A stretch of 64,000 nucleotides of DNA from Auanema rhodensis (Eukaryota > Nematoda > Chromadorea > Rhabditida > Rhabditidae). A program made the translations under genes and the position numbers. Below, in pieces: positions 1 through 12,500 of the stretch. Below the pieces are notes generated by a model. That model saw only the letters and a program-made list of their open reading frames with translations. It had not been told where the DNA came from and did not search any database. How positions within the stretch are numbered: the stretch's first letter is position 1; each line of letters opens with the position of its first letter. Where the stretch lies: NCBI GenBank assembly GCA_964057225.1, contig OZ059897.1, forward strand, positions 17,050,001-17,114,000, read 5' to 3'.

Positions 1-29
<29 letters not shown>
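1..29. repeat. (AT)n microsatellite at window edge
   Basis: The first 29 bases are pure alternating T and A, so the repeat may extend to the left of the window. It lies just downstream of the stop codon of the minus-strand mucin-like gene. Confidence 0.95.
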
Positions 30-31
<2 letters not shown>

Positions 32-59
32 TTGTCAGTGAGCACAAAATCAATATCAA

Positions 60-1775
60 TTAGGCGAAGTAAGAGTCCAACACTGGTTCCCCTTGATCAA
101 TCATCCCTTTGTTCATAAGTCCAAACTCATTCCCATTGAAATTATCCATATTTATAGTGGTAGCACCTATGTTTTTATCAAGCAGAGCATTTTTACTTAA
201 ACTTTTCTTAGATGAAAGAGATGGAGAAGTTTTAAGAGGAGTGACTGTTTTAGATTCTACTGTCACGATGCTTTTTGCCTTATAGCACATTGTTATTAAT
301 ACAGCAATAAGAACTAAGATTACTATACTTAGAGAGGTTGTTATGATAAAAGCATTTCTGAAAAAAATAGATTATAAAATATATACAATAACACAAACTT
401 CATCAAAAACGTTGTAAAAGGATTTGTGGTCACATTTCCAGTAACAGCTGAAAAAAACACAAACTATTAGGATTCTATAGCTTATCTCACATTTTCTCAT
501 AGTTGTTTCCGAATTTATATTTGCATTCTCTATCACATTATGAATCTCAATAGGAATACTGTTGTTAACAATAGTTGGTGTTGAAGTTTTAATTGTTATA
601 AATGGTGCTACTGATCCGGGTATTGTAGAATTAAGTGTCAAAAGTTCTCCTGATTCGTACACATTCAATGTAGCTTCAGAAGTTGCGATCGTAGTGAAAT
701 ATGTAGGATTGTTACTCCTCTTTTTCATAGTTTGAGTTGTGATAGTTGTTGTAGTTACGGGAGCTTTGATGGCTATCTTACGATTCGGAGTTGTGGTGAT
801 TCTGGTGGTTCTGATAGCTGTTAAAGTTGTGGTAGTGCTTGACCTTCTGGTAGTAGTTGGAGTTGTGGTAGTGGTAGGAGTTGTGGTAGTGGTAGGAGTT
901 GTGATAGTTGTAGGAGTTGTGGTAGTTGTAGGAGTTGTGGTAGTGGTAGGAGTTGTGGTAGTTGTAGGAGTTGTGGTAGTTGTAGGAGTTGTGGTAGTTG
1001 TAGGAGTTGTGGTAGTTGTAGGAGTTGTGGTAGTTGTAGGAGTTGTGGTAGTTGTAGGAGTTGTGGTAGTGGTAGGAGTTGTGGTAGTTGTAGGAGTTGT
1101 GGTAGTGGTAGGAGTTGTGGTAGTTGTAGGAGTTGTGGTAGTTGTAGGAGTTGTGGTAGTTGTAGGAGTTGTGGTAGTTGTAGGAGTTGTGGTAGTTGTA
1201 GGAGTTGTGGTAGTTGTAGGAGTTGTGGTAGTTGTAGGAGTTGTGGTAGTTGTGGTAGTTGTAGGAGTTGTAGGAGTTGGAGTTGGAGTTATGATGGTCC
1301 TCGAAGTAGCAGATGCTACCATGGAAGCTGAAGCATTTTTATTTCTGTAATAGTAGTGGAAACTTTACTTGAATCTGCAGAGATTGATTTTACGATAGTG
1401 GGAGTTCTAGTTGTAGTAGTGCTATAGGTTATTAATGATATAGATGTAGTTGGGATATGAAAGGGTTTTGATTGCTCTACTGTTAAAGTACCTAATGATG
1501 CAGTGTCGCCTAAATCTTATGGTGGTAATGCTCGAAATATTTGAATATTGATATTATAGGCTTGAACTCTAACCTGACGGCGAGTTATTAATATTTGCTA
1601 GACTACTCTGATCATTCAAATGTTCCTTTTCTGCATCATTTTCATCTAGTTGGTTAGCATTTTCTTGAAAAGATTGCCGAACAACTAAAGGTGCTAATAA
1701 CAATAGATGAATTAACGCTAAACTCAAAAGGAATTAGAATATTTCACTGTTGTGAACCTTACAAAACAACAGCAT
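60..1775 (-). CDS. Thr/Pro-repeat mucin-like single-pass membrane protein
   Basis: I do not recognise an orthologue. Joining open frames over short GT-AG introns gives a complete type I membrane protein. The start at 1775 gives the signal peptide [17 protein letters not shown], with its codons split by the first intron. A short acidic segment and a Ser/Thr-rich exon follow, then a long tract of about 20 copies of the hexapeptide PTTTTT, a Thr/Ser-rich stem, and one transmembrane helix near 291-340 ([16 protein letters not shown]). The cytoplasmic tail is about 75 residues. Introns are about 40-55 bases; one near 1340 joins the exon ending in SISADS to the one beginning SMVAS. Heavy O-glycosylation of the repeat is inferred from composition, so a surface or cuticle-associated mucin is the likely role. 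It lies 190 bases downstream of DNA2 on the same strand. Exon ends are my reading. Confidence 0.7.
848..1300. repeat. 18-bp coding minisatellite (PTTTTT)n
   Basis: Tandem 18-base units (plus-strand form gttgtaggagttgtggta, with tggtagg variants) run for about 400 bases inside the mucin-like gene, about 20 copies. The units are nearly identical and the array keeps frame with one hexapeptide per unit. Copy number is likely to vary between individuals. Confidence 0.9.
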
Positions 1776-1965
1776 CGACCGCTTCGATTGAGTTTAAAAT
1801 TAAAAATGAAAATCTAATAAACGTAAAATAAATACTTACGCTTATTTTAAGTTCGTGAAGTTAATGTTTTATCTTATTTACATAAACATCATATCTTTAA
1901 ATACATAAATTATTTAATTGAAAAATCTATTGACAAGAAAAATACACAAAAGAATATAAAAATTT

Positions 1966-4900
1966 TCATATCGTGCATGTTTTGAAGTGAGTTTTTACAA
2001 ATTTCATCGTATTTAAAGATTCAATACTCTTTAAACATCCGACAAAAATCATTTTCTGCTTGGCACGGGTTAATGCCACATTAATACGTCTCTCATCTGT
2101 TAGTAGTTCACACTTCTTAAATTGAAAAGATTTAAAAAAAAAACAGAAAATATCAACTTTTCGTGATCCTTCAGTCCACACAATAGACCAAATTATCACT
2201 GGCTTATCTCTGCCTTGGAACTGATCTACCGTATTCACCTGAACAAGTAAACTGATTTCAAAATGAAAATATTTTAACCTCAAGGCCATCATTTTGTACT
2301 AGCTGTTTAATTACATCTACTTGTTTCCGATATACACACATAACACCAATGCAACTTGAAGGTATATTGTTCTAAATAATAAAATTTACATGAAACTGAT
2401 AGAAAGAATATAAAACGAACTTCAATGAGTGATTCAACTATTTGTTTGATAACCATTCCTTCGCCAATATTATAAACATTACCATGAGGTTTACTGACCA
2501 TTTCGTTATTGGCATTTTTCTCAGATTCTGTATCTACAAAGACACATGAATCGTCTATTTCCGAACTAAGAGCAAGACGTAGCCACTCTGACAAAAATAT
2601 AGCATAAAGAAAAAAAGATATTTTTTACCAGTAGGGAAATCTTTCTTTGCAATCTTAATGGTTCCGTTCCTAACTTTTTCACTTCCACAAATCATACGGT
2701 TTTCATAATATAGCGATCCAGCTATGCTTGATATGCGTCTATAACAAGATGGTTCCAATACCCAAAATAATAAAAAACTACTCATTCATTCTATATTGAG
2801 CAACAAGAGAAAACACAGCACTCTTATGCGTTGAAAGTTTTTCAAACAGTGAGATAGACATTCCTTCGGATTTCGCTTTAGAATCATGAACAAGAGGGCA
2901 TAACTGTTTTGCATCCCCAACAAGTATAAACCTCGAAGAAGTAGCTAAGGCAGATAAAACTACTGGCTCTAAAACCTAAGAACAAACATTCATAAAGAAA
3001 CATCGTGAAAAATACCATAGAAGCTTCATCCACTATACATGTATCAAATTTACGCCACGAAAAAAGAATTTCGCGAGAAGTATGATGACATGTGCAGCAA
3101 ACAATTGGCTAAAATAACAAAAATAAATATTTAGAACGATGGGATTAGTTACAGTATCTTTTAGAATTTTACGCATTTCCTTATACGATTCTTCACACTC
3201 CTTGGAGATTAATTTGTTGGAAAGCGATAAACGCTGCACTTCTGGTCTCATTGCTTTCTCATTTCCAAGGCGAAGTATATTCTTTTCAGGTATCACCTAA
3301 AACCAGTAAATATATATATCTATATAAACATCGTTTTGCACCTCCAGAAGTTTTAATACAATGTTGTCAACAGCAGAGTTTGTGTAAGAAGTGATTAATA
3401 CTGATTTCCCTTGAGCCATCAAACATCTAACAAGTACAGCAATTGTTGTAGTTTTTCCTGCACACATGGATAAAACACCATGGAAAATATAGTGAAATTT
3501 ACCAGTTCCAGGAAGCCCTTCAATCAAGGAGTAGTCATTTGTAAATAGAGATGATAGTACCGCGTTTCTTTGCCCTGCAACTATAGCATAACTTAGAACG
3601 GGAAATATATTAACCTTCGTTAAGTTTTGATCTATACAAAATAGATTGTATTGATAATGGAAGTAAAGATAAATCAGCTTCTCCAATCATTGGAGGTTCC
3701 AGGTCGACAATAAGACGTCTATGTCTGGTACTCAAATAAATAACCATTAACTACATATAAAAAATAAAAATAAATGAACATAAATCATTTAAAATGTATA
3801 TAACCAAGAAATACCTTAATTCATCTGGCCTCATTAAATTAGCAATATTGCCTAAAGTTGAAGAGAAAGTGGAGAAGCTATTATAGATGTCTAAACTATA
3901 TTTAGACCCGATTTTCATCACTTTAACAGGTCTTTCACAGCGAAGTGTGATGTGATTTGCTGAATTATTGATATTGAATTCATATTCAAAAATATAGCTC
4001 ACAATCAGAGGAATATACACTACTTAGGAGAATTCCAGAAAGACCATCACCAGAAACTGAGCACATACAGCCTGCTTGAAAAACGTTATCGGGAATACTA
4101 GTATCCCTTGAAAATATAACTGAATTAGTAAATTCGAAGAATTTAGTAAGTACTACCGTGAAAATTTTAAAAGAAAAGATTTTTTGCTAATCATATCAAC
4201 AGATTCATAAGTCATGAAAGCAGCACAGTTTCCTTTGGCTTCTCTGAAAAAAAAACAATCTAAAATCTTTGAAACAAGATTTTGATTATAACCTAGTATC
4301 AGGATCTTCATTCCATATTCGAGACAGTTTTGGTTGAGATTTAATCTCATTATTCCATTCAAGGTTAATTAATGACAGCCATTTTTCAAAATATTCTGAA
4401 TTAGGTTATTAATAAAATAAACATAATCTCAGCATACGTAATTCTTTACTATTTAAATGAGATAGTTGATTTTGAGCAAAATCTTGGAACATTGATGAAG
4501 CTGTACTTTGAGAATTAACCTACAATTCAGACAAGAATTATTCACCAGAAAAAGAGAAAAAGTATTTACCTGCATCATGGAACATGTGAGGGCATGATCA
4601 CATTTGCCACAAAAATGTGGATCCCGTTTGGGCTCTAGAAATATACATGGCAAAATCAGTCAAGTTATATTATGATGTTACCAGGATAAGATTTATCTTT
4701 TTTCGAATAATAATATGATAAGTTATTTCTCTGGTGAAGTATTCCTTTTAATTCAATAGCTTTAGGTTTGAGAACTCTATTAACTCCATCTTTTAAGTAA
4801 AGCAAAGATCCCGGATTTATAGATTGTTTATATCGAATTGAAAGCATGAGGCAATAAAGCAACACCTGAACAAAATATATTTATCGAATACTTCTTAGGT

Positions 4901-6838
4901 ACTTACCTGTGTACCATGCTCCAATGACTGTTTACTTTTTCCAGTTTTCAACTCAAGAGCTTCATAGATATCCTTACCTTTATCACTCGTCTTCAAAAAA
5001 AATATATATATATATCAAGAGCAATTACATGTTCGTACCAAGAGAGTTGAATCGATTTTTCCTTTGACCCCCAGCAACGATTCCCAAATGTTTTCTTCTA
5101 TATCATGTATCTAGAATTATTATTTTACCTTTATGGAAACTGGCCAACTAACATCTTTAATGCTATTGCCCGTAGGCAGATTCATTGGCTTACAAAATAG
5201 TTTCGTCTTATTTGGAATATGAGATTTAACCCACTTAACAATAACCTGTCACAAAATTATTATGAGTGAACTCATAAAGAAACCTTGATACCTCAGCATA
5301 CGGCTTTAGTTCAGTTTCGAAACTGCGTGGTGAAAACGACAAAGCAACAAAAGATTCCATAACATCTTTAGAAATATTTTCTCTCCAAAGGGAAAAAATC
5401 CATTCATTAGTAATTTTAGATGGATCAGGACATTGAACAGCCACCCAAAAAATTGCATATTAAAGTTCATCCAAACTGCTGTAAAAAATATAATTGAATA
5501 ATACCTGGAACAATTCATGCACGATGCATCCAATTAACATTGCTTTGTTAGGTTCAATGCTCGTTTTGAATCTTTCTCCGATGATATTCTAAACTAAAAG
5601 TTAAGACTACATAATAAAATGCTTGCAACTTTTCGAGCACACCACGAAGAACTAGCTATGGCAGTACAAGGAACTAGTGTACTTGGATCAGTTATAACAA
5701 TTCCATCATCGTCGTTGATAAGCCAATCCTGAAGTAAACAAAATATGTTTGAAAACATATTAGAATACTACCTTTTCAGCCCAACGTTTTCCTCCAATTA
5801 TCCTTATTTTCATATTTTTATCCACTATTGTGTCAAACCACATCCCCTGCGAGATATTTCATGAATGGTTAGCTAAATTAGATCAAAGTTTTACCTGGAG
5901 GTATACGGTACATGGAGCATTCTTCATATCGACACATTGCAAAGTTAAAGTATGGTCATCTTTTTCGATTTCGATTATTCTTAATATATCTCTATTTACA
6001 GGATTATTCAATGAAGGAAATCCTTCAACTCCACTATCTATAAAAATCAAAGACTGAGATGTCTAAAATGGAAAGAAATAACTATACCAACTGCAGCAGG
6101 TACGATTAAGTTAATTGCGCCATCTTTGGAGGTTTCATCGAAGGAATCATACATAGGATCATTTAGTTGTTTAGTATTGTTAATAGTCACTATAAATAGA
6201 GAAAATATGCAAACCGATAGTTATACTTACATTTTACAGGAATATCAAATGAATCATTAGATTCTTCAAAATCTTCACTTTGGTGATCTAAAAAGTAGAA
6301 GTGTTGAATGTAATATCTGAGCATTAAAACCATTAGGTAGTTTCAAGTTTACGTGATTTTTGAAATCATCTACTGGCTCCTTGAATAAGTTTGAAAAACA
6401 TTCTTTTTCATTTTCTTCATCTTAAAAAAACATTAATTTTTCTCAAAAGTTTTCCAGCTAACTAACTTTGTATTGAGAAATTGAAAGAATCATCGAATAA
6501 CTGAGTCTGATTATTTGAGTTTACTAAAGTAATACAAAGAATATTTAATTTAATTTTTTTTCTGATATACCTGTTTTATTTTCAACCAAAATTTTTGGAG
6601 ATCTGAAAATGAGCATTAGGCATTATTCGAATACAGCATCAAACCTTTTCTTTGAAACAGCTTGAGTTTCTAGTTTCGAAGGAGTTGTAGATATATTAGG
6701 TCTTTTAACAAAAATATCTCCATCTGTGTCAAAAGAATCATTTGCTACATTTTCTGATGTTGTATCTATCAATAAAGGCCGTTTTCGCGGATTGTACTCA
6801 AAAATAAGAACTCTGTTTTTATTAAATTTAAAAAACAT
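1966..6838 (-). CDS. DNA2: DNA2 nuclease-helicase
   Basis: DNA2 trims Okazaki-fragment flaps and resects double-strand breaks, in nucleus and mitochondria. From the N terminus: an acidic, Ser-rich disordered region (about 6838-6070); VHELFQ near 5525; the nuclease core with GKIDST (catalytic Asp, about 5055) and ELKTGKS (catalytic Glu and Lys, about 4950); and the iron-sulfur cysteines [10 protein letters not shown] (about 4600) with a more distant Cys near 5640. The superfamily 1 helicase follows: Walker A GLPGTGKTTT (about 3450-3520, interrupted by an intron), DEAS Walker B (about 3020), [11 protein letters not shown] (about 2220) and [11 protein letters not shown] (about 2070). The protein ends soon after, as in the family. 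The start at 6838 gives one uninterrupted first exon; an ATG at 6873 would need an intron that breaks frame. It diverges from the secreted-protein gene at 7498. Individual exon borders were not all resolved. Confidence 0.93.
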
Positions 6839-7497
6839 ACCACTACATTTGTTATATTTTCATCTTTCTGCATAATGGTTAGTAAATTAGAAGGTGATAG
6901 TTAAAATATCGGAGCAGTTAACATCTGCTACGGGCTGAGGACGAAAGTCGAATCAGATTTTCACATTTTGAACTTCGCGGTATTTTTATAAATGGGGCGC
7001 ATTAGTGGATTTATTAACTTCGCAATTTAGAATAGAAAAAAAGAGCTTCTGATCAGCTGATTCATTTGTAACTATTCAATTATATGTTTACCAATGAAAA
7101 CATGAAAATGAGTAAACAAAATACTATACAAGATAAAGCATTAATTTACATACAGACTGAATATATATGTTTACGCAATTATTAAATAATTTGGTTGAAA
7201 TGAATAATAACTTTATTATCTTGTTTATGCAGTTTCAAGAGAAATATCATCTATTCCAAATGTTTCAGAATGAGTAGAACGTGTCATTATCGGCCATTAC
7301 CTGTTTCCTAGGCAAAATCAAAAGAATTTGCTCAGAAAACACGTTTTCGACTATGACAAGATATGGAGCTTTTAGAAAAATGAATTGATTTCAAAAGTCG
7401 TTTTCATGGATAACATCGAAATCCCGCAGTTCTTAAAACTGGATATCAGCGTGCTATCTTCATAAAGGGAAATTTGCTTGCTTGTCAGTGCAATATC
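6839..7497. other. Intergenic region between divergent genes
   Basis: About 660 bases separate the DNA2 start (-) and the secreted-protein start (+). The half near DNA2 has a GC-richer patch around 6930-7010. It presumably holds both promoters. No defined element was recognised. Confidence 0.5.
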
Positions 7498-8937
7498 ATG
7501 ATGCTATTGCGTCTTCTTCTATTCATTTTTTCCGTTGTTCAAGCTATAGGTATTCATTAAAATGAAAACTTGTAACTTTACTTTTGTTTCTTAGATTATA
7601 TTAAATTAGCATGCGATCAATATCCAAACTTACCCAATTGTGATAAAACAATCCGTCGAGCTGTTCCGAAGGACCCATTTAATCATAAAGCATTCCCAAC
7701 CGAATCACCTATTCAATATGTAATATTTTAATTTTTTTCTCTTCTATTTCATATCAACTAATTAATATCTTATAGAAAAATGATTTTGAAGAACAGCCTG
7801 ACTATCTAGAAGAAGATGTTTCTCTAGAATTAGAGACTACTACAAGGTTTCAATATTTTTACAAGTTATTTAAGATTTAATACTCGAGAATACTATAGAC
7901 GGTATCGCTCCACTACACCCGTTCCCCGTCCTCGTCAAAACATGCTTTACACCATCTTCCCCACATTACAAAAGGAAAAAGATTATAGAAAATACTGTCC
8001 TGTTAACGAGTATACTTTCCGAGTTACTTGTCTTCCTGGTAAAAAGCTCCGTTATGACTTACAGGTATCTTATTTTTCTTAAAGCTTTTTAAAAAACATT
8101 TTTTAGATCTTTTGTCAAGAGTTTGCTGATACTTGTGGAGTTCCCAATATTAACCTTTTCCCTAGTAAAAGTGGACGAGGTGACGATGGACGTCCAAAAG
8201 GTTATGGTCAAAAACAAAAAAACGGCAACTTGGGATTAGGTACTAGCTTTGGCTTTGGTCTCGGAGCTTTACCAGGTGGGTTATTTTCTTAAAAACAAAC
8301 ATGGCATAAAATGTTGTTTTATTCAGGGTTTGAGGTGGTTAGCAGTCAGGGAACTGATATTGGTAATGGCAATTTACCATTCTTCAATCAGGTATGAAGA
8401 AAATTAAATATATGAAAGATATATATAACAAAAACATTTAAATAAATGTTTCAGATAGGTGGAATGATGATTAACAGTGGCTCACAATTAGGAGTTCTTG
8501 GACATAAACATGGCAATGGAGTGGCTAGAAGCATGAATGCTTTAACACATGGATATCCATCCTTCGGATTGGCTGGACAACCCACTGATGCTGATAAAAA
8601 ACTAAGCCAAGAAGTTTTGAAATCATTCGGTGTTCCCAACGTTCCTGGCCTAGACAAAGGTTAGACGTCTTTTCAAAGCCTTGGTTACAATAACGAATGA
8701 TTTAGTTTTCAAAAAACTACGTGGAAATCGGCCAAATCACTCGATTAAAGGGTATGAACCAGGATATGGAGCTGTCAATCCAAATGCCCCACTTGCACTC
8801 GGAAAAGTAATAGGATCTTTAGATCGATTGAAATTCAAATTACAATTTAGACTGATGTTGATAACATTAATCTGCCTGGTGGTGTGGGAGATGTCGAAGT
8901 CGTGAAGGGTGTAGGTTTTGGAGTCGGAAAGAAGTAG
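7498..8937 (+). CDS. Small secreted Gly-rich cysteine protein, function unknown
   Basis: Seven exons joined by canonical 40-50-base introns give one frame. The start at 7498 gives a signal peptide (MMLLRLLLFIFSVVQA). The mature protein begins with a Cys-containing stretch, then an acidic segment, then a compact core with the spacing YCPVNEYTFRVTC and FCQEFADTC. A Gly/Phe/Leu-rich part (GLGTSFGFGLGALPG) and a region with HGYPSFGLAG follow, and the tail ends GVGFGVGKK. The last intron (gtaatagg...tttag) is needed to reach that tail; reading through it gives an unconvincing terminus. I do not recognise a named family. Secreted, Gly-rich and disulfide-bearing, it could be an extracellular-matrix or cuticle component, but that is inference from composition only. 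Its 3' end converges on the PTR gene. Confidence 0.75.
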
Positions 8938-9572
8938 TACAGTTTTGAAATGTCGGAACACGACGCTTGTATCTCATCAGTTAGTGCAATAGAATTGATA
9001 ATTAAGAATAAGCTGTATAGTATACATATCTATGTTATTCTAAATTTGTTTATTAATTAATAATCGTGTAATTATATTTTCTGTGCAATAAAGTAGATTG
9101 TATATATATATATATAAGTAATATAATTATATTTTATATTTATTCCAAATACATAATATACCAAACATGATGATTAGAAATGGCTCTGAGCTACCGAAAG
9201 CCAATGAAAGAGATCGTGGCAGAGTGCATAAATGAAGTAAATTAAATTAAGAAAATGAAAAAAATAAGTTCGCAAAATTGATATGAATATTGAGGAAAAT
9301 ATGTAAAAAGGAGTGATCATCAACGAAAATATATGACAAAAATAGTGAAATTTCTATCCGAAACGAAAAAAAAATACAACAAAGTGCACTGGTCCACAAA
9401 TACACGTACTATAGAACATTATCTGTTATATACTATATTATATAACTAATTATGAGAATATTTGTGACGTTGCTAAACATTCGGATTTTAGAAATTATGA
9501 TAAATGAAAAATATAGTTCAAACATTAATTTGAGTAACCTTAAAATATAAGTTTCTATAATATTTCAACAAA
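8938..9572. other. Convergent 3' intergenic region
   Basis: This AT-rich stretch between two converging genes holds their 3' ends. A plus-strand AATAAA near 9087 probably serves the secreted-protein gene. Nothing else was seen. Confidence 0.6.
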
Positions 9573-12500
9573 CTATTGGGTTGAGAGAGTTCGTCCTAAA
9601 GCAATGTTATGTTTTAATGCAGGTTTCTGACAGGCTTCTTCCGGCGACATGGGGGCAACCTAGAAAAAAAAATATTTGAAAAAAAAATGAAATTGGTTTA
9701 CCTTCGAATGCCAGATGTCTTGGTTAATTCTGTTGATTAATTTTTGAGTTCTGTAGAAACTCTCTTTCCGTTCAACTGAACGTTGAGAAGAACGCTCTGA
9801 TGATGTATCTGTTGATCCTGGTGTTGTAACTAAATTTGAAAACTGATAAATAGATGGTGATTAGTTATTAAAAACCGTTTCTAGCTTTTGTTACTGCCAT
9901 TAGAATAACAGGGAGAATAACAAGGCCATGCCACATTCCTAGGCAACATACAACAAATATTGTCTTCATAAAGACAAGGGCTAAATAGGACTGTTTGAAC
10001 AACAAAGGAGCAACAGCAGCAATCGTTGATAATCCAACCTGAAAGTAGTTAAGTATCTGTATTGAATATATAATTAAGCATACCTGCACCAACGGCCATC
10101 CTATAGTGGATAAAGTATCATTAACACGATCAATAGGATCCTGGAAAAACATTGTATTCACACATTCATAAGAACAAAATTGCTACCGGCTGCTTTGATT
10201 TGTAGAAATGGTAAGCAATATGACTGGAAAAATCAACAGAAAATCCAATAGCCATAAGAAGGGCAGCCATAGACAATGGATCCAAGTCAATATCTACAAT
10301 ATTATATTTAATGTCTATATAATATTTTAGGAAACTTACTCCACAGACTTAATAAACCCAAAATTCCAACAGTAATAGAAAATACAGAGAAACATGCTGA
10401 TAAAATGCATACAATATTGGGAATGAACATAAAACAAGCAATAGCTGTACAAAGCAGAGCAGCTCCAACAGATCCCCAGATAGTAGAATCAATAGCTAAT
10501 GTCTGAAAATGGAAGGACTGTGATAAACAATTTTTGATAAAGGAAAAAGTAAGGATTTGATTTCTTTCTCAAAAATGACTTTATTATTTTATTTTAAGAT
10601 TCTAATATCTTCTTTTCATTTTAAAGTTTAATATTTACAAACCTGATCAACAAATGGAGAATGATCGGAGTAAGCATAAACTTGAAAATCAGAATATTTT
10701 GCTGCGATACGACGCCAATCAGTAACAGCTGGGATTAGTTCATGATATTTGATATGCTAAATAAAAGAAATATTAAGATAATATAAATAAAATAAAACTC
10801 ACATCATGAAAGTTGGTCATGAAGAAAAATGATGTAATGCATGCAGGATCATTATCCAAACAAGCACTTTCATTATATTTAACAAAAGAAGTTAAATAAA
10901 AGTATGTGGCTGATTTAAAGAATGTTGGAATTTCAGAATATGTAAAATCATCAGTTTCTCCATAAAACTAAAAAATTAACAATTGAATAATATAATGTAT
11001 AGAAGTATTTTATATTTACTCTTAAAAAATCTTCATAAGGTTGAAGCCAGAAGAATGTAGATTCTGGTCCATAACTGTAGGTAGCATTTTCAAAGTCTTT
11101 CACAATCTTTTTAATTGCTAAAATTAATTATATTTTAATTTATAAGTTAATGTATAATTTACTATCGAGTCTTTCCGGCTGTCGTAAGTCTCCAGGATTC
11201 AATATGAACACACTGATTGGTTGCATACTTTTCAACGATTTCTCGAAGTGTGCTTGAAAATCTTGAAGATAAGAATCAGGAAGAGCCATTTTTTCAATGG
11301 AAATTAAAGTATTCAGTTGCATAATTCCAGTGACGCTCACATAATAATATGCTACCATGATTCCAAATAAGGCAAGTCTGAAGTAATGAGCCGGTGTTAC
11401 AATACTATTTGATCCAATTACCTTGTGGTCCACTGAGATAGAAGCCATGACCAGAAACGAATAAACCGTACTTGTTTGTCAACGATCCATTCAACTAAAG
11501 GTGATCGCGATTGGGGATCAGCTTTAAGACAACATAACAAGCTCTGCTTTCCAGCCTTCTCGCGATAGCCACTCCATGACACAACAGCGCTAAAATATGT
11601 AATTAATATCCGTATTATTAAGAGAATTTGGTAAGGACTACCTGAACATAATCAGTTGATAGAAATAGCAAATCACAATAGCAACAGCTGAATACAAAGA
11701 GAATGCACGGACTGCTGGAGTCTGAGAAGTCATACCAATGAAGAAACTCATAGCATTTGTGATTGCACTAAGATATTATATACAATTAAAATAAAAAACC
11801 AAAACAATAAAATTACCTAATGGTAATACTTGGGCCAGCTTCTTCCATTGTAACACTCATGCGATTAGGAATTGTCTCCGAAACGGATGTACGATCCCAA
11901 GCACGTAGAATGATGAATACATCGTCAACTCCCATAGAGAGAACTAAAAACAAAGCAGCAACAATGATAGACTGAAATACATAAAGTTAGCAAAAATTCA
12001 ATATTCATAACGTTTACTTGAAATTGTAATCCAAAGAATGATAAAATCCCGGTTGCTGATAAAAGAGCCAATAAAGGAATAAGACATCCGATGAACGATT
12101 CCCATGGTTTAGCTCTTGAGGGATCTCGCCTGAAAAAAAGAAATTCATCATTTCAAAATGAATTTCATTCAGTTTCAGAAACATTCGTCCACAATTTTCC
12201 TATTTCATTATATTTGGTTGTTTTGGATCTCCTTCCACTTTCTTAACAATCGGTGATACGATATCATTTCCGGTTCAGGGAAAGGTGATGTTGATGTTAG
12301 TTAAGTATAGAAATACAGCAGAGAACGAGAGAAAAAGAGATACGAAATATGGCTAATAGTCGGCAGAATCGAATATTTCAGCCGGTTCAAAAAAGTTTTC
12401 AATGGTTATTCGAGCGTCGCTTATGGTTTCAATGACTTTTCTAAGAAGGTCACAGTTAACACGAGAACAGAAGCACTGGCTGCGATGTGTGACGTCATCA

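Noticed and set aside
739-1350. Plus-strand ORF of Val/Gly repeats
   Set aside because: It is the antisense of the 18-bp minisatellite; the minus-strand Thr/Pro reading continues into signal peptide and membrane exons, this one does not.
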